A DNA stretch of 12,525 bases, taken from contig JACRFR010000037.1 of assembly GCA_016212635.1 (NCBI GenBank), forward strand, positions 1 through 12,525. The letters run 5' to 3'. This document shows positions 1 through 5,417 of this stretch, one piece after another (within the stretch, counting starts at the first letter, position 1; the number at the start of each line of letters is the position of its first letter). The notes under the pieces are model-generated. The model worked only from the letters and a program-made list of their open reading frames with translations. It was not told the DNA's origin and made no database searches. The position numbers and the translations under genes are program-made. The stretch is from Candidatus Liptonbacteria bacterium (GTDB taxonomy: Bacteria > Patescibacteriota > Minisyncoccia > UBA6257 > 2-01-FULL-56-20).

Positions 1-135
1 AGCCGCCTGTCCGCCTCCGGCGGAGAATCCAGGTGGGAATACTGAATGGATCCCGGATATTTTTCACAGCTCTGAAAAATTCCGGGATGACCCGAGGACG
101 CAGCAAGCTGACGGGGTATGGACCCTAAAAGAGAA
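1..135. repeat. Cluster of palindromic repeats at window edge
   Basis: Seen: a palindrome at 10-24 (TCCGCC, 3-nt loop, GGCGGA). A second long hairpin at 51-87 has TCCCGGATATTTTTCA facing TGAAAAATTCCGGGA across a 6-nt loop with one bulged base. The stretch interrupts the glycosyltransferase fragment that ends at 136. Hairpins of this kind are common dispersed repeats in metagenome-derived Patescibacteria genomes (from memory, not searched). There is no U-tract after the hairpin on either strand, so I do not call it a terminator. The element probably continues beyond position 1. Confidence 0.6.
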
Positions 136-279
136 TCAAAAAGTGAATTTGGCAACAGTCCCATACTGGGCGAAATTTTTGGCAATGGCCAAGTGGATAT
201 AGGCGTCATCCAGGCCGTAAATGAAGTGACCAGCGGTTAAATACAAACTATATATCCAGGAGACTATGACCAATAACAC
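136..279 (-). pseudogene. 5' fragment of ArnT/PMT-like membrane glycosyltransferase, broken
   Basis: A minus-strand frame of 47 codons encodes a hydrophobic segment (VLLVIVSWIYSLYL) followed by FIYGLDDAYIHLAIAKNFAQ and then a stop (TGA, 136-138). The DDAYIHLAIAKNFA pattern is the typical first extracytoplasmic loop of polyprenyl-phosphate-sugar glycosyltransferases of the ArnT/PMT/GT39-GT83 type, in which the Asp pair is catalytically important. Such proteins normally exceed 450 residues, so this is only the N-terminus. I chose GTG at 277-279 because GCGGAG lies 5 nt upstream; TTG at 280-282 is an alternative. It begins 28 bases after the UbiA-like gene stops, so it was probably next in that operon. 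Just after the conserved block the frame meets a stop and palindromic repeats that run to the window edge. Another minus frame stays open from 137 to 1 but only reads repeat sequence. Either the gene is dead or it resumes beyond the window. Confidence 0.7.
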
Positions 280-307
280 CAAGACTCCGCCCGCACTATT
301 TTTCGAA

Positions 308-1177
308 TCAGTGATAAATAAGGAGTAGCACGGACAAGCCCCACAAGAGGACCGCGCCCAGCAAGTACCCGTCCCGAAAGATAATTTCCAGGGGATTGTC
401 CGGAATTTGTCCGCGATAAAGATGATAGAGAAAACGAAAGATGCCGAAGAACACGAAAGGCGCGGTGTAGATGAGGTTCACCGTGCCGAACTTCGCGACC
501 GTGGCCGGGTCTGCAGTGTAGAGCAGATAAGACACCAAGACTGTCGCCGCGCAAACCAAGATGATGGCATTCAGTAGCTGGAGATCATACCGACCCAAAG
601 TGGCCCGGTGCTCCGCTGCCGTTTCCGCCAGAACTTTTATTTCTTGGTAGCGCTTGGCGAAAACCAGGAGTAGGGCCAGGACAAAAACGGAACTGACCAG
701 CCAATGCGATACTGGAATATTGAAAGGCAGGGCGCCCGCATAGACGCGCAAGACAAAACCGAAAGCCACCAGAAACACGTCCAGAATAACCACCCGCCGG
801 AGCAATGCAGTATAAAAGAATTGCAGCACCAAGTAGCCGGCGAAGACAAAGAATAAGTCGGGCGAGAAAAATAACCCGCCCAAGAGCGCGCCCGTTAAAA
901 GCAGGGTCGAGGCGCCCCCAGCTGCCAGTGCGGAAAGTTGGCCGCTGGCGACCGGGCGGAGACGCTTGCGCGGATGGAGCGCGTCTTCTTTGCGATCAAA
1001 AATATCGTTCCAAAGGTAAATGCCACTCGCTAAGAGCGAAAATAGAACGAAGATCAAAGCTGCCTGGAAAAACAAGTGGGACTCGAAAAAATGACGGGCG
1101 AAAACCAGCGGCGTGAATACCAGCAAGTTCTTGAACCAGTGGCGAACCCGCAGGCTAATAAGTATTTGCTTAAGCAT
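308..1177 (-). CDS. Decaprenyl-phosphate phosphoribosyltransferase-like UbiA family prenyltransferase
   Basis: A 289-residue integral membrane protein with about eight or nine predicted hydrophobic helices. The first Asp-rich motif of the UbiA superfamily is present as NDIFDRKED (N57, D61, D65), followed by the RPVASG stretch (74-79). The second conserved block is FAKRYQEI (173-180). This combination and length match the branch that transfers phosphoribose from PRPP to a polyprenyl phosphate (DPPR synthase, the first step to decaprenyl-phospho-arabinose) rather than quinone-forming UbiA. By family knowledge it works in the inner membrane with metal-bound diphosphate at the Asp motifs. GtrA and ArnT-like neighbours fit a lipid-linked sugar donor pathway; the usual DprE1/DprE2 epimerase partners are not in this window. 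Start ATG at 1175-1177 follows residues directly and no clear Shine-Dalgarno is visible. The exact lipid substrate is inferred. Confidence 0.85.
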   Translation of the reverse strand: MLKQILISLRVRHWFKNLLVFTPLVFARHFFESHLFFQAALIFVLFSLLASGIYLWNDIFDRKEDALHPRKRLRPVASGQLSALAAGGASTLLLTGALLGGLFFSPDLFFVFAGYLVLQFFYTALLRRVVILDVFLVAFGFVLRVYAGALPFNIPVSHWLVSSVFVLALLLVFAKRYQEIKVLAETAAEHRATLGRYDLQLLNAIILVCAATVLVSYLLYTADPATVAKFGTVNLIYTAPFVFFGIFRFLYHLYRGQIPDNPLEIIFRDGYLLGAVLLWGLSVLLLIYH

Positions 1178-1215
1178 ATTGGGTAATTACAGGTTGTTCC
1201 CCGAGCTATAGTAAA

Positions 1216-1240
1216 TTATTCCCCGAGCTTGTCGAGGGGT
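1216..1240 (+). repeat. Left arm of 25-bp inverted repeat flanking GIY-YIG gene
   Basis: Seen: this 25-bp stretch (TTATTCCCCGAGCTTG, then TCGAGGGGT) recurs in perfect reverse complement at 1591-1615. Its last base is part of the GIY-YIG stop codon (TAA on the minus strand, 1240-1242). A partial direct copy (TTCCCCGAGCT) lies just outside at 1197-1207. Confidence 0.85.
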
Positions 1241-1506
1241 TACCACTTGCCCCATTCTCCGTTGATCAATTTTTCCTTTTTCACTCTGGACCATCTCTTT
1301 ATTTGCGCCTCTCTTCTGCGTGCCTGATCTAAATTTTCATACTCCTCCAGATACACGACCCTCCGGGGTTTGTGTTTGTGAGTATAAACAGATCCAAGTC
1401 CTGAAAGATGCTGTAACCAACGTAAATCTGGTTTCCAGGTGAGGCCGGTATAATAACTCTTGTCCTCGCACTCGATAATATACACGTACCATTTCCACTG
1501 ACTCAT
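1240..1506 (-). CDS. Solo GIY-YIG nuclease domain protein (UPF0213/YhbQ-like)
   Basis: A complete 88-residue single-domain protein. The GIY half is YVYII (7-11), the YIG half YYTGLT (18-23), the conserved Arg is probably R29 in LRWLQH, and the metal-binding Glu is E66 in RRREAQIKRW; the C-terminus is basic. All catalytic positions appear intact. The family includes UvrC-like and Slx1-like nucleases and many small solo proteins without an assigned substrate, which are often present in several copies in Patescibacteria and Bacteroidetes. Start ATG is at 1504-1506, without a Shine-Dalgarno. The gene sits between two arms of a 25-bp inverted repeat (1216-1240 and 1591-1615), and a motif shared with the MITE end lies just upstream at 1513-1524. 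It is unrelated to glycan synthesis and looks like a repeat-associated passenger; a mobile role is inference. Confidence 0.85.
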   Translation of the reverse strand: MSQWKWYVYIIECEDKSYYTGLTWKPDLRWLQHLSGLGSVYTHKHKPRRVVYLEEYENLDQARRREAQIKRWSRVKKEKLINGEWGKW

Positions 1507-1512
1507 TAGCCG

Positions 1513-1524
1513 TGAATTACGAAA
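1513..1524. repeat. MITE-end-like motif upstream of GIY-YIG gene
   Basis: TGAATTACGAAA is identical to 12 bases of the terminal inverted repeat of the 200-bp element at 2446-2645, and its core (GAATTACGAAA) also occurs in the palindrome after rny (10368-10378). It starts 7 bases upstream of the GIY-YIG start codon. No second matching end was found near the gene, so it may be a remnant. Confidence 0.5.
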
Positions 1525-1590
1525 TTGTTTTTATTGCCCGAGTAAGCCGTGGCGCATCGAGGGCTGACGGTGAGAAAATCAGGCGCATCT

Positions 1591-1615
1591 ACCCCTCGAC
1601 AAGCTCGGGGAATAA
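1591..1615 (+). repeat. Right arm of 25-bp inverted repeat flanking GIY-YIG gene
   Basis: Perfect reverse complement of 1216-1240, beginning ACCCCTCGACAAGCTCGGGG. The two arms bound 350 bases that hold the GIY-YIG gene and 84 bases upstream of it. I see no convincing target-site duplication outside the arms. Confidence 0.85.
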
Positions 1616-1649
1616 ATGGAGTGACTGCCTTCAGCACAAGATGTTCGGA

Positions 1650-1681
1650 ATTTGAGATTTGGGATCTATTTGGTATTTAGT
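1650..1681 (+). repeat. Degenerate heptamer array (ATTTGGN) next to gtrA stop
   Basis: Units ATTTGAG, ATTTGGG, a 4-base remnant ATCT, ATTTGGT and ATTTAGT follow each other. On the minus strand the array begins two bases after the TAG stop of the gtrA-like gene (1684-1686). It is one of several 7-bp-period arrays in the window. Confidence 0.55.
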
Positions 1682-1683
1682 GT

Positions 1684-2379
1684 CTAAGCCGCGTTTGGCG
1701 TAGTAGTGAATACCGACCTTTTATATCCCAAAAAATTCCAGGCGATCCAGACCGCGACCGCGACCAGTTTGACCAGGTTCATTTGGAAAAGACTCGGGGT
1801 ACCGCCCGGCGGAGTTAAGAACGCGGTGCCGCTCCAGAGAATCACGCTAGATACTATTCCGCCTGCGGCCGTGACCAGCCAGAACTTTCCGAATTCACCC
1901 GCGCTACGCCGGAGGCTGCCTCCTGCGCCGAAGCGGCTGCGAAGGCCGAGTCGGCGAGGCGAGCTCGCGCTGGATCGGGCCGCCGCCTCAAAAACCCAAG
2001 CGCGCATCCAGAAGTAGCTGTGCACCGTGGCAACGCAGAAGGAGATAAAGTTGAACCCCGCCAGCACCCCGCCGGACCGGACGCCCGTACCTATAACCAG
2101 CAAGTTTAAAATCGCAAAGTCCAGGCCAGTATTGGCAAAGCCGACGATCAAGTACTTAAGCAGGCGCCCAAAGGTCCGGTGTAATGCGGCGTAAATCTCG
2201 GTTGTGAGCACCGCGAAGACAATCACGACCGTGCCTAACACGAAGGCCGCGAGCTCCAAAGGGGGCAGCAGGATTTGGTTTAAGAGCCAACCGACAAAAT
2301 AAAAACCGCCGCCGCCGATAATAAGCAGGGTGTTGATCGCGAAAAAGTCGGTTCGAATCCCAGACCACCGGTCGCGCAT
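1684..2379 (-). CDS. GtrA-like polyprenyl-phosphate-sugar flippase with in-frame loop insertion
   Basis: A 231-residue membrane protein. Two N-terminal helices (about 14-37 and 42-65) precede a GtrA domain starting at RLLKYLIVGFANTGLDFAIL (72-91). The next conserved part is HSYFWMRAWVFE (120-131), the N(x)nW/F signature of the family, and the last helices end in AWNFLGYKRSVF (213-224). GtrA proteins are small four-helix membrane proteins thought to move undecaprenyl- or decaprenyl-phosphate sugars across the membrane, which fits the UbiA-like and ArnT-like genes downstream. Residues about 133-163 (Arg/Ser/Gly-rich, positions 1891-1983) are extra compared with the family. They lie in the loop between helices two and three of the domain and are encoded by GC-rich repeat-like DNA. 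Start ATG at 2377-2379 has AGGT upstream. The heptamer array begins right after its stop. Confidence 0.8.
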   Translation of the reverse strand: MRDRWSGIRTDFFAINTLLIIGGGGFYFVGWLLNQILLPPLELAAFVLGTVVIVFAVLTTEIYAALHRTFGRLLKYLIVGFANTGLDFAILNLLVIGTGVRSGGVLAGFNFISFCVATVHSYFWMRAWVFEAAARSSASSPRRLGLRSRFGAGGSLRRSAGEFGKFWLVTAAGGIVSSVILWSGTAFLTPPGGTPSLFQMNLVKLVAVAVWIAWNFLGYKRSVFTTTPNAA

Positions 2380-2391
2380 ATGATTACCTAA

Positions 2392-2400
2392 AGTATACCA
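2392..2400 (-). promoter_or_regulatory. Possible extended -10 promoter for gtrA-like gene
   Basis: On the minus strand TGGTATACT reads as an extended -10 (TG, one base, TATACT). There is no convincing -35 hexamer 17 bases upstream. Initiation here would leave only a few bases before the ATG at 2379, so transcripts would be nearly leaderless. Weak call. Confidence 0.3.
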
Positions 2401-2489
2401 GATGCCCCGAGATGCCAGACGTGGCGCAACTCACCTGGTCGAAATACCTTGAATTACGAAACTGGTAATTTTGTGCCCTGGGTGCCATT

Positions 2490-2522
2490 CCTCCCCTTAC
2501 CCTAGGGGAGGTGAGGCGGGGT
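2490..2522 (+). repeat. Hairpin-plus-tail repeat, copy 1
   Basis: CCTCCCCTT, a short spacer and AGGGGAGG form a hairpin, followed by a conserved tail TGAGGCGGGGT. The same layout occurs at 2580-2612 and 12231-12262, giving a three-copy family in the window. Confidence 0.8.
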
Positions 2523-2579
2523 CTAGAATCCAGGACCCCCTCTTACTCCCCTTAAACGAGGGGGAGAGCAGACTAAGTT

Positions 2580-2612
2580 CCTCCCCTTTTCCAAGGGGAG
2601 GTGAGGTGGGGT
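2580..2612 (+). repeat. Hairpin-plus-tail repeat, copy 2
   Basis: CCTCCCCTTTTCCAAGGGGA starts the hairpin, and the tail is TGAGGTGGGGT. It is in the same orientation as copy 1, within the MITE. Confidence 0.8.
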
Positions 2613-2638
2613 TAAGGGGGAGGATGAAGTTTCGTAAT

Positions 2639-3394
2639 TCAAGGTGAAATAGATTTGGGACCGCCTACTCCATCGTTCCGCCGGAGCCGCGCGATTACAA
2701 AGTAGTTCGCGGCAAACAGATCGGGTGAAATCGTAACTGCTAAGCGACCGATCCAGCCCAAGTCGGTCTGGCGATAACTTAAGGGGAACCCACCGGCCGC
2801 GACCGTCTCCAGGCCCAACGTAGCCAAGGAGCGGGCCAGAGAGGTGGCGCTGAAGTGGCGGATGTGACTACCGCCGATCGGCGGCTCGATTTCGAATGGG
2901 ATCCGTCCAAAGAGAATCTGGGCGCGGCGGCGCCAGTTCAAAACGTCGTTGGGCACCGAGACGAACAGATAGCCGCCCGGCACGAGCACGCGTTTAATTT
3001 CGGACACAACTTGCTCGATCGTAAAGAGATGTTCAAAAATTTCTAAACAAAAAACGAGATGGAAAGTATTATCCGGGAACGGCAGAGTCTCGTGCTCAAT
3101 GTCCGTGATTTGGGTATTGGAAATGCCTCGTTCTTGGGCTTGCATCACCGCTGTTTCCGAAATGTCTACTCCTGCCACGGATAGAAATTTAGACTTTAAG
3201 TGGAGCAATAAGTCGCCAGTGGAGCAACCTACGTCCAAAACGCGCCATCTAGAAAATTCCGCGGCCGGCAAGTAGCGTTCTAACAGGCGTTCTATCTTCC
3301 AAAATCGCATCAGGCCGGAGCGTAAATCTCCATGCCCTCCATGGTAATCGGCGGAATCCCGATACAACTGATCGTAATACTTTCTGAGATCCAT
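2639..3394 (-). CDS. Class I SAM-dependent methyltransferase
   Basis: A 251-residue soluble methyltransferase of the Methyltransf_11/UbiE-like type. The SAM-binding motif I is VLDVGCSTGD (52-61), the acidic end of strand 2 is D77 in VAGVDIS, motif II/III is LVFCLEIFEHL (113-123), and the post-III region is KRVLVPGGYLFVSVPN (134-149). Substrate is unknown; in this context a sugar, lipid or glycan intermediate is likely. Start ATG at 3392-3394 lies 3 bases after the stop of the toroid gene and has a strong GGAGGAG site inside that gene's last codons, so the two are co-expressed. The C-terminus is changed by the MITE: the present end is KSISP-stop. Removing the element and one GAAAT copy gives an older end KSISTR-stop, so function is probably unaffected. 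Confidence 0.88.
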   Translation of the reverse strand: MDLRKYYDQLYRDSADYHGGHGDLRSGLMRFWKIERLLERYLPAAEFSRWRVLDVGCSTGDLLLHLKSKFLSVAGVDISETAVMQAQERGISNTQITDIEHETLPFPDNTFHLVFCLEIFEHLFTIEQVVSEIKRVLVPGGYLFVSVPNDVLNWRRRAQILFGRIPFEIEPPIGGSHIRHFSATSLARSLATLGLETVAAGGFPLSYRQTDLGWIGRLAVTISPDLFAANYFVIARLRRNDGVGGPKSISP

Positions 3395-3397
3395 GGA

Positions 3398-4540
3398 CTA
3401 CTGCTCCTCCGCCGAACCGGGATCCAGCGATTTGTGCAGATGCCGCCGGGACCAAATGCGCCAGGCGTAGCGGGCGCGCGGCCAGAGGGAGGCAAATTGT
3501 AGCCACCAATAACTCCGGCGATCCGCCGGTGTCACAAGGGGCAGGGTTGCCCCAGCTTGCGGTGAACCAGTCGAACCATCTTCTAGCAACAGACCGAGGG
3601 CGAACAACGTCCAGGCGGTATAGAACAAGTCCTCTCGCAGATCGAAGTCGCCGCTCCGGAGAAACTTCTCGCCTCGGAGCTGGTAGAGTCGCTCCACCGA
3701 CGCGCTTTCCAAATCGATCCGATGCTGGAGCGCCGCCGCGAGCGCCGCCCAGCCGTAGGCCCAAACCGCGCCTTCTTTATCCTTTAAATCTGCCCGCGCC
3801 CAAATAAATCGCCCTCCTCGGCAGATCTCTTCCAAGAAGGCAGCGCTGCGTTCGAAACTTATACGCACGATGGGACTGGAAACCACTCGCAGGTGACTGC
3901 CCAGAAGAGCGGTAGCCATGGCGTGGTAGAGATAGGAGATGCGGAGACCGAAGGAAATGTAGGGCAGACCGCCGGCCAAGAGCTGGGAGGAGATCGCCCG
4001 ACGTACGGTGCGATTAGCCAGGAAGCCAATGGAGTTACGCACTCCGGAGTCCGCGGGCAAAAGATCGGCGTAACGCGACACGGCCAAGCTAGCCAGCAAA
4101 TTAGTGTTGACCACGTCCGATTTGTTGAATGGGGTTTTCAGAAAATAACCCCCGCGTTCGTGGCCGGAAAGATATTCCGCTCCCCGTCGGACACTCTCTA
4201 AAAAAGAGGCGTCCTGAAATTTTTGATACCCTGCGGCGAGAGCAATGACCGCGAAAGCCGTCGGGACGGTGCCCGCATAGCCGACTTTCGGCTCTCCTTC
4301 CGCGTACGGGTATTCCAGCCAAGCACCGGAGGGTTCCTGGGCGCGGATGATCTCTAAACACAACTCCCGCGCGAGCGGTTCGTGTTCGGTCAGTCCGAAC
4401 CGGAGCGCCGCGAGCGCGAAAGCGCTGGGAATTTCTACCCGCCCCGCCCCGCGGATGGGATCGGCCCACTTATCCCCTAGCGCCGCGTAGGGTTCCCATA
4501 GCCGTTTGACCAAACTGACAATTGTTTCCATGTGACCCAT
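3398..4540 (-). CDS. Predicted alpha/alpha-toroid protein of unknown function
   Basis: A 380-residue protein without a clear signal peptide. It contains repeated pairs of amphipathic helices with aromatic and Gly-rich turns, as in alpha/alpha-toroid folds (terpene cyclase, squalene cyclase, glycosidase/lyase relatives). The clearest stretch is GAWLEYPYAEGEPKVGYAG (72-90), followed by TVPTAFAVIALAAGY; similar helix pairs recur around AVWAYGWAALAAAL and LFYTAWTLFALGLLLE. I do not recognise a catalytic motif, and the C-terminal 40 residues are basic and aromatic. ATG at 4538-4540 overlaps the TGA of the protease gene (TGATG), with AAAAGGA about 8 bases upstream; a TTG one codon earlier is less likely. 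It is coupled both to the protease before and to the methyltransferase after. Glycan or lipid binding or processing is inferred from fold and context only. Confidence 0.6.
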   Translation of the reverse strand: MGHMETIVSLVKRLWEPYAALGDKWADPIRGAGRVEIPSAFALAALRFGLTEHEPLARELCLEIIRAQEPSGAWLEYPYAEGEPKVGYAGTVPTAFAVIALAAGYQKFQDASFLESVRRGAEYLSGHERGGYFLKTPFNKSDVVNTNLLASLAVSRYADLLPADSGVRNSIGFLANRTVRRAISSQLLAGGLPYISFGLRISYLYHAMATALLGSHLRVVSSPIVRISFERSAAFLEEICRGGRFIWARADLKDKEGAVWAYGWAALAAALQHRIDLESASVERLYQLRGEKFLRSGDFDLREDLFYTAWTLFALGLLLEDGSTGSPQAGATLPLVTPADRRSYWWLQFASLWPRARYAWRIWSRRHLHKSLDPGSAEEQ

Positions 4541-5103
4541 CAAATAAGTCCTTTTCTTTTTTTCGCCTCCAGCGCTCGGCGCTGCTCTCTATTTCCGTAT
4601 TCCTGAACATTATTTTCATTTGATTCTGGAATAAAATCAATCTCCGTTCGCGAAGGGATACGGAATGACAGAGTGGTTTTCCCTCCGACATTGGTAACTG
4701 CAAAATCGCCCATACCGATAATATCCATGCCCACTAGCACTTGGGGTTGCTGATCCTCTGGAATATTTACATCCGGCATTAATTCCTGCACCTCCGTAAC
4801 CCTAACATGGCCGATCATTACGCCCATCGGCAAAGAAATATTTACCAAATAGGTGTTCGTCGGCTGGGCACCGCTTCCATATCTCACCTCGGCTATACCG
4901 GTCGGTTGTAACCCAAGTTCGTTCGCAACTTTTTTCGTTATTGCGGAATTGGTCGCGCCAGTATCCCAGATAGCGAAGTATCGATTTAGTTTTATCTGCT
5001 GCGTTTTGGCCTCTTCTGGGGTAATCGGCAGACAAACGCCCACTTTTGTGAGCAACACCCGCATTTGACGATCAAATCGCGTGGTAAAAGCGAGTTGCCG
5101 CAT
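4540..5103 (-). CDS. Retropepsin-like aspartyl protease domain protein
   Basis: A 187-residue protein with one copy of the retroviral-type active site: YFAIWDTGATNSAI (42-55), catalytic Asp at D47, in the hydrophobic-hydrophobic-DTGA context of the family. The second family signature is QVLVGMDIIGMGDFAV (121-136). Single-domain retropepsins act as homodimers, each chain giving one Asp. No signal peptide or membrane helix is seen, so it is probably cytoplasmic. The C-terminal tail (REQRRALEAKKRKGLI) is strongly charged. ATG at 5101-5103 comes 2 bases after the stop of the DUF5678-like gene, and its own stop overlaps the next start (TGATG), so translational coupling is likely on both sides. The natural substrate of bacterial homologues of this type is unknown to me; whether it is an active protease needs assay. 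Confidence 0.8.
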   Translation of the reverse strand: MRQLAFTTRFDRQMRVLLTKVGVCLPITPEEAKTQQIKLNRYFAIWDTGATNSAITKKVANELGLQPTGIAEVRYGSGAQPTNTYLVNISLPMGVMIGHVRVTEVQELMPDVNIPEDQQPQVLVGMDIIGMGDFAVTNVGGKTTLSFRIPSRTEIDFIPESNENNVQEYGNREQRRALEAKKRKGLI

Positions 5104-5105
5104 AA

Positions 5106-5351
5106 TTAGGAGATCACTACCCTAGAATGAAATGTCTGGGTGTAACTTTCCAGACCGGGGAGACATTGCTGAATTAGAAAAGTACCTAATTCGAATTTCT
5201 TTTTGGCGTCAGAATATGCCTCCATTTCGGAGTCGTAAAAACCCTGCACCATTTGATCCTTTATCACCAAGAACTTACCCCTGTATTTTTCAACCAGTTC
5301 CTGTTGGTGCTGTTTGAAATATTCTAATTCCCTAGCTAATTGGCTACTCAT
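5106..5351 (-). CDS. Small DUF5678-like protein paired with retropepsin gene
   Basis: An 81-residue acidic/basic protein from ATG (5349-5351); a GTG at 5367-5369 would add six residues. No strong Shine-Dalgarno marks either start. The central part (YFKQHQQELVEKYRGKFLVI, then KDQMVQGFYDSEMEAYSDAK) follows the DUF5678 pattern: a helix, the YxGK strand, a Val-rich strand and an acidic helix. The end, GTFLIQQ..PG..SYTQTFHSRV, is a stretch I recall as conserved in many small bacterial proteins; that is memory, not a search. The gene stops 2 bases before the protease start, which suggests a functional pair. It could be a protease partner, substrate or inhibitor. Function unknown. Confidence 0.65.
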   Translation of the reverse strand: MSSQLARELEYFKQHQQELVEKYRGKFLVIKDQMVQGFYDSEMEAYSDAKKKFELGTFLIQQCLPGLESYTQTFHSRVVIS

Positions 5352-5417
5352 AGATTTCAAGCTTAACACCCAGAGGCCAGTTGTTCAAGGGGCTCGCCTG
5401 ATAGGTTCGGGCGCTAT

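Larger units (their letters stand above)
2446..2645. mobile_element. 200-bp MITE with 18-bp perfect TIRs and 5-bp target duplication
   Basis: Ends are ACCTTGAATTACGAAACT (2446-2463) and its exact reverse complement (2628-2645). The bases GAAAT flank both ends directly (2441-2445 and 2646-2650), which is a clean target-site duplication. The interior has no ORF. It holds two copies of a hairpin-plus-tail repeat (2490-2522 and 2580-2612) and a palindrome between them (about 2537-2566). The insertion hit the last codons of the methyltransferase gene, whose TGA stop (2639-2641) now lies inside the TIR. It carries no transposase, so mobilisation would need one supplied in trans. Confidence 0.9.

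Noticed and set aside
51..87. Rho-independent terminator
   Set aside because: Strong stem but no T-rich run after it on either strand; better explained as a dispersed palindromic repeat.
118..240. Plus-strand 40-codon ORF, followed by a 20-codon ORF at 266-328 with an AGGAGA site; looked like tiny peptides
   Set aside because: The opposite strand of the same bases encodes the recognisable ArnT-like DDAYIHLAIAKNFA segment, so these are shadows.
264..554. Minus-strand 96-codon ORF over the UbiA gene end
   Set aside because: Alternate frame of the UbiA-like gene; composition is not protein-like.
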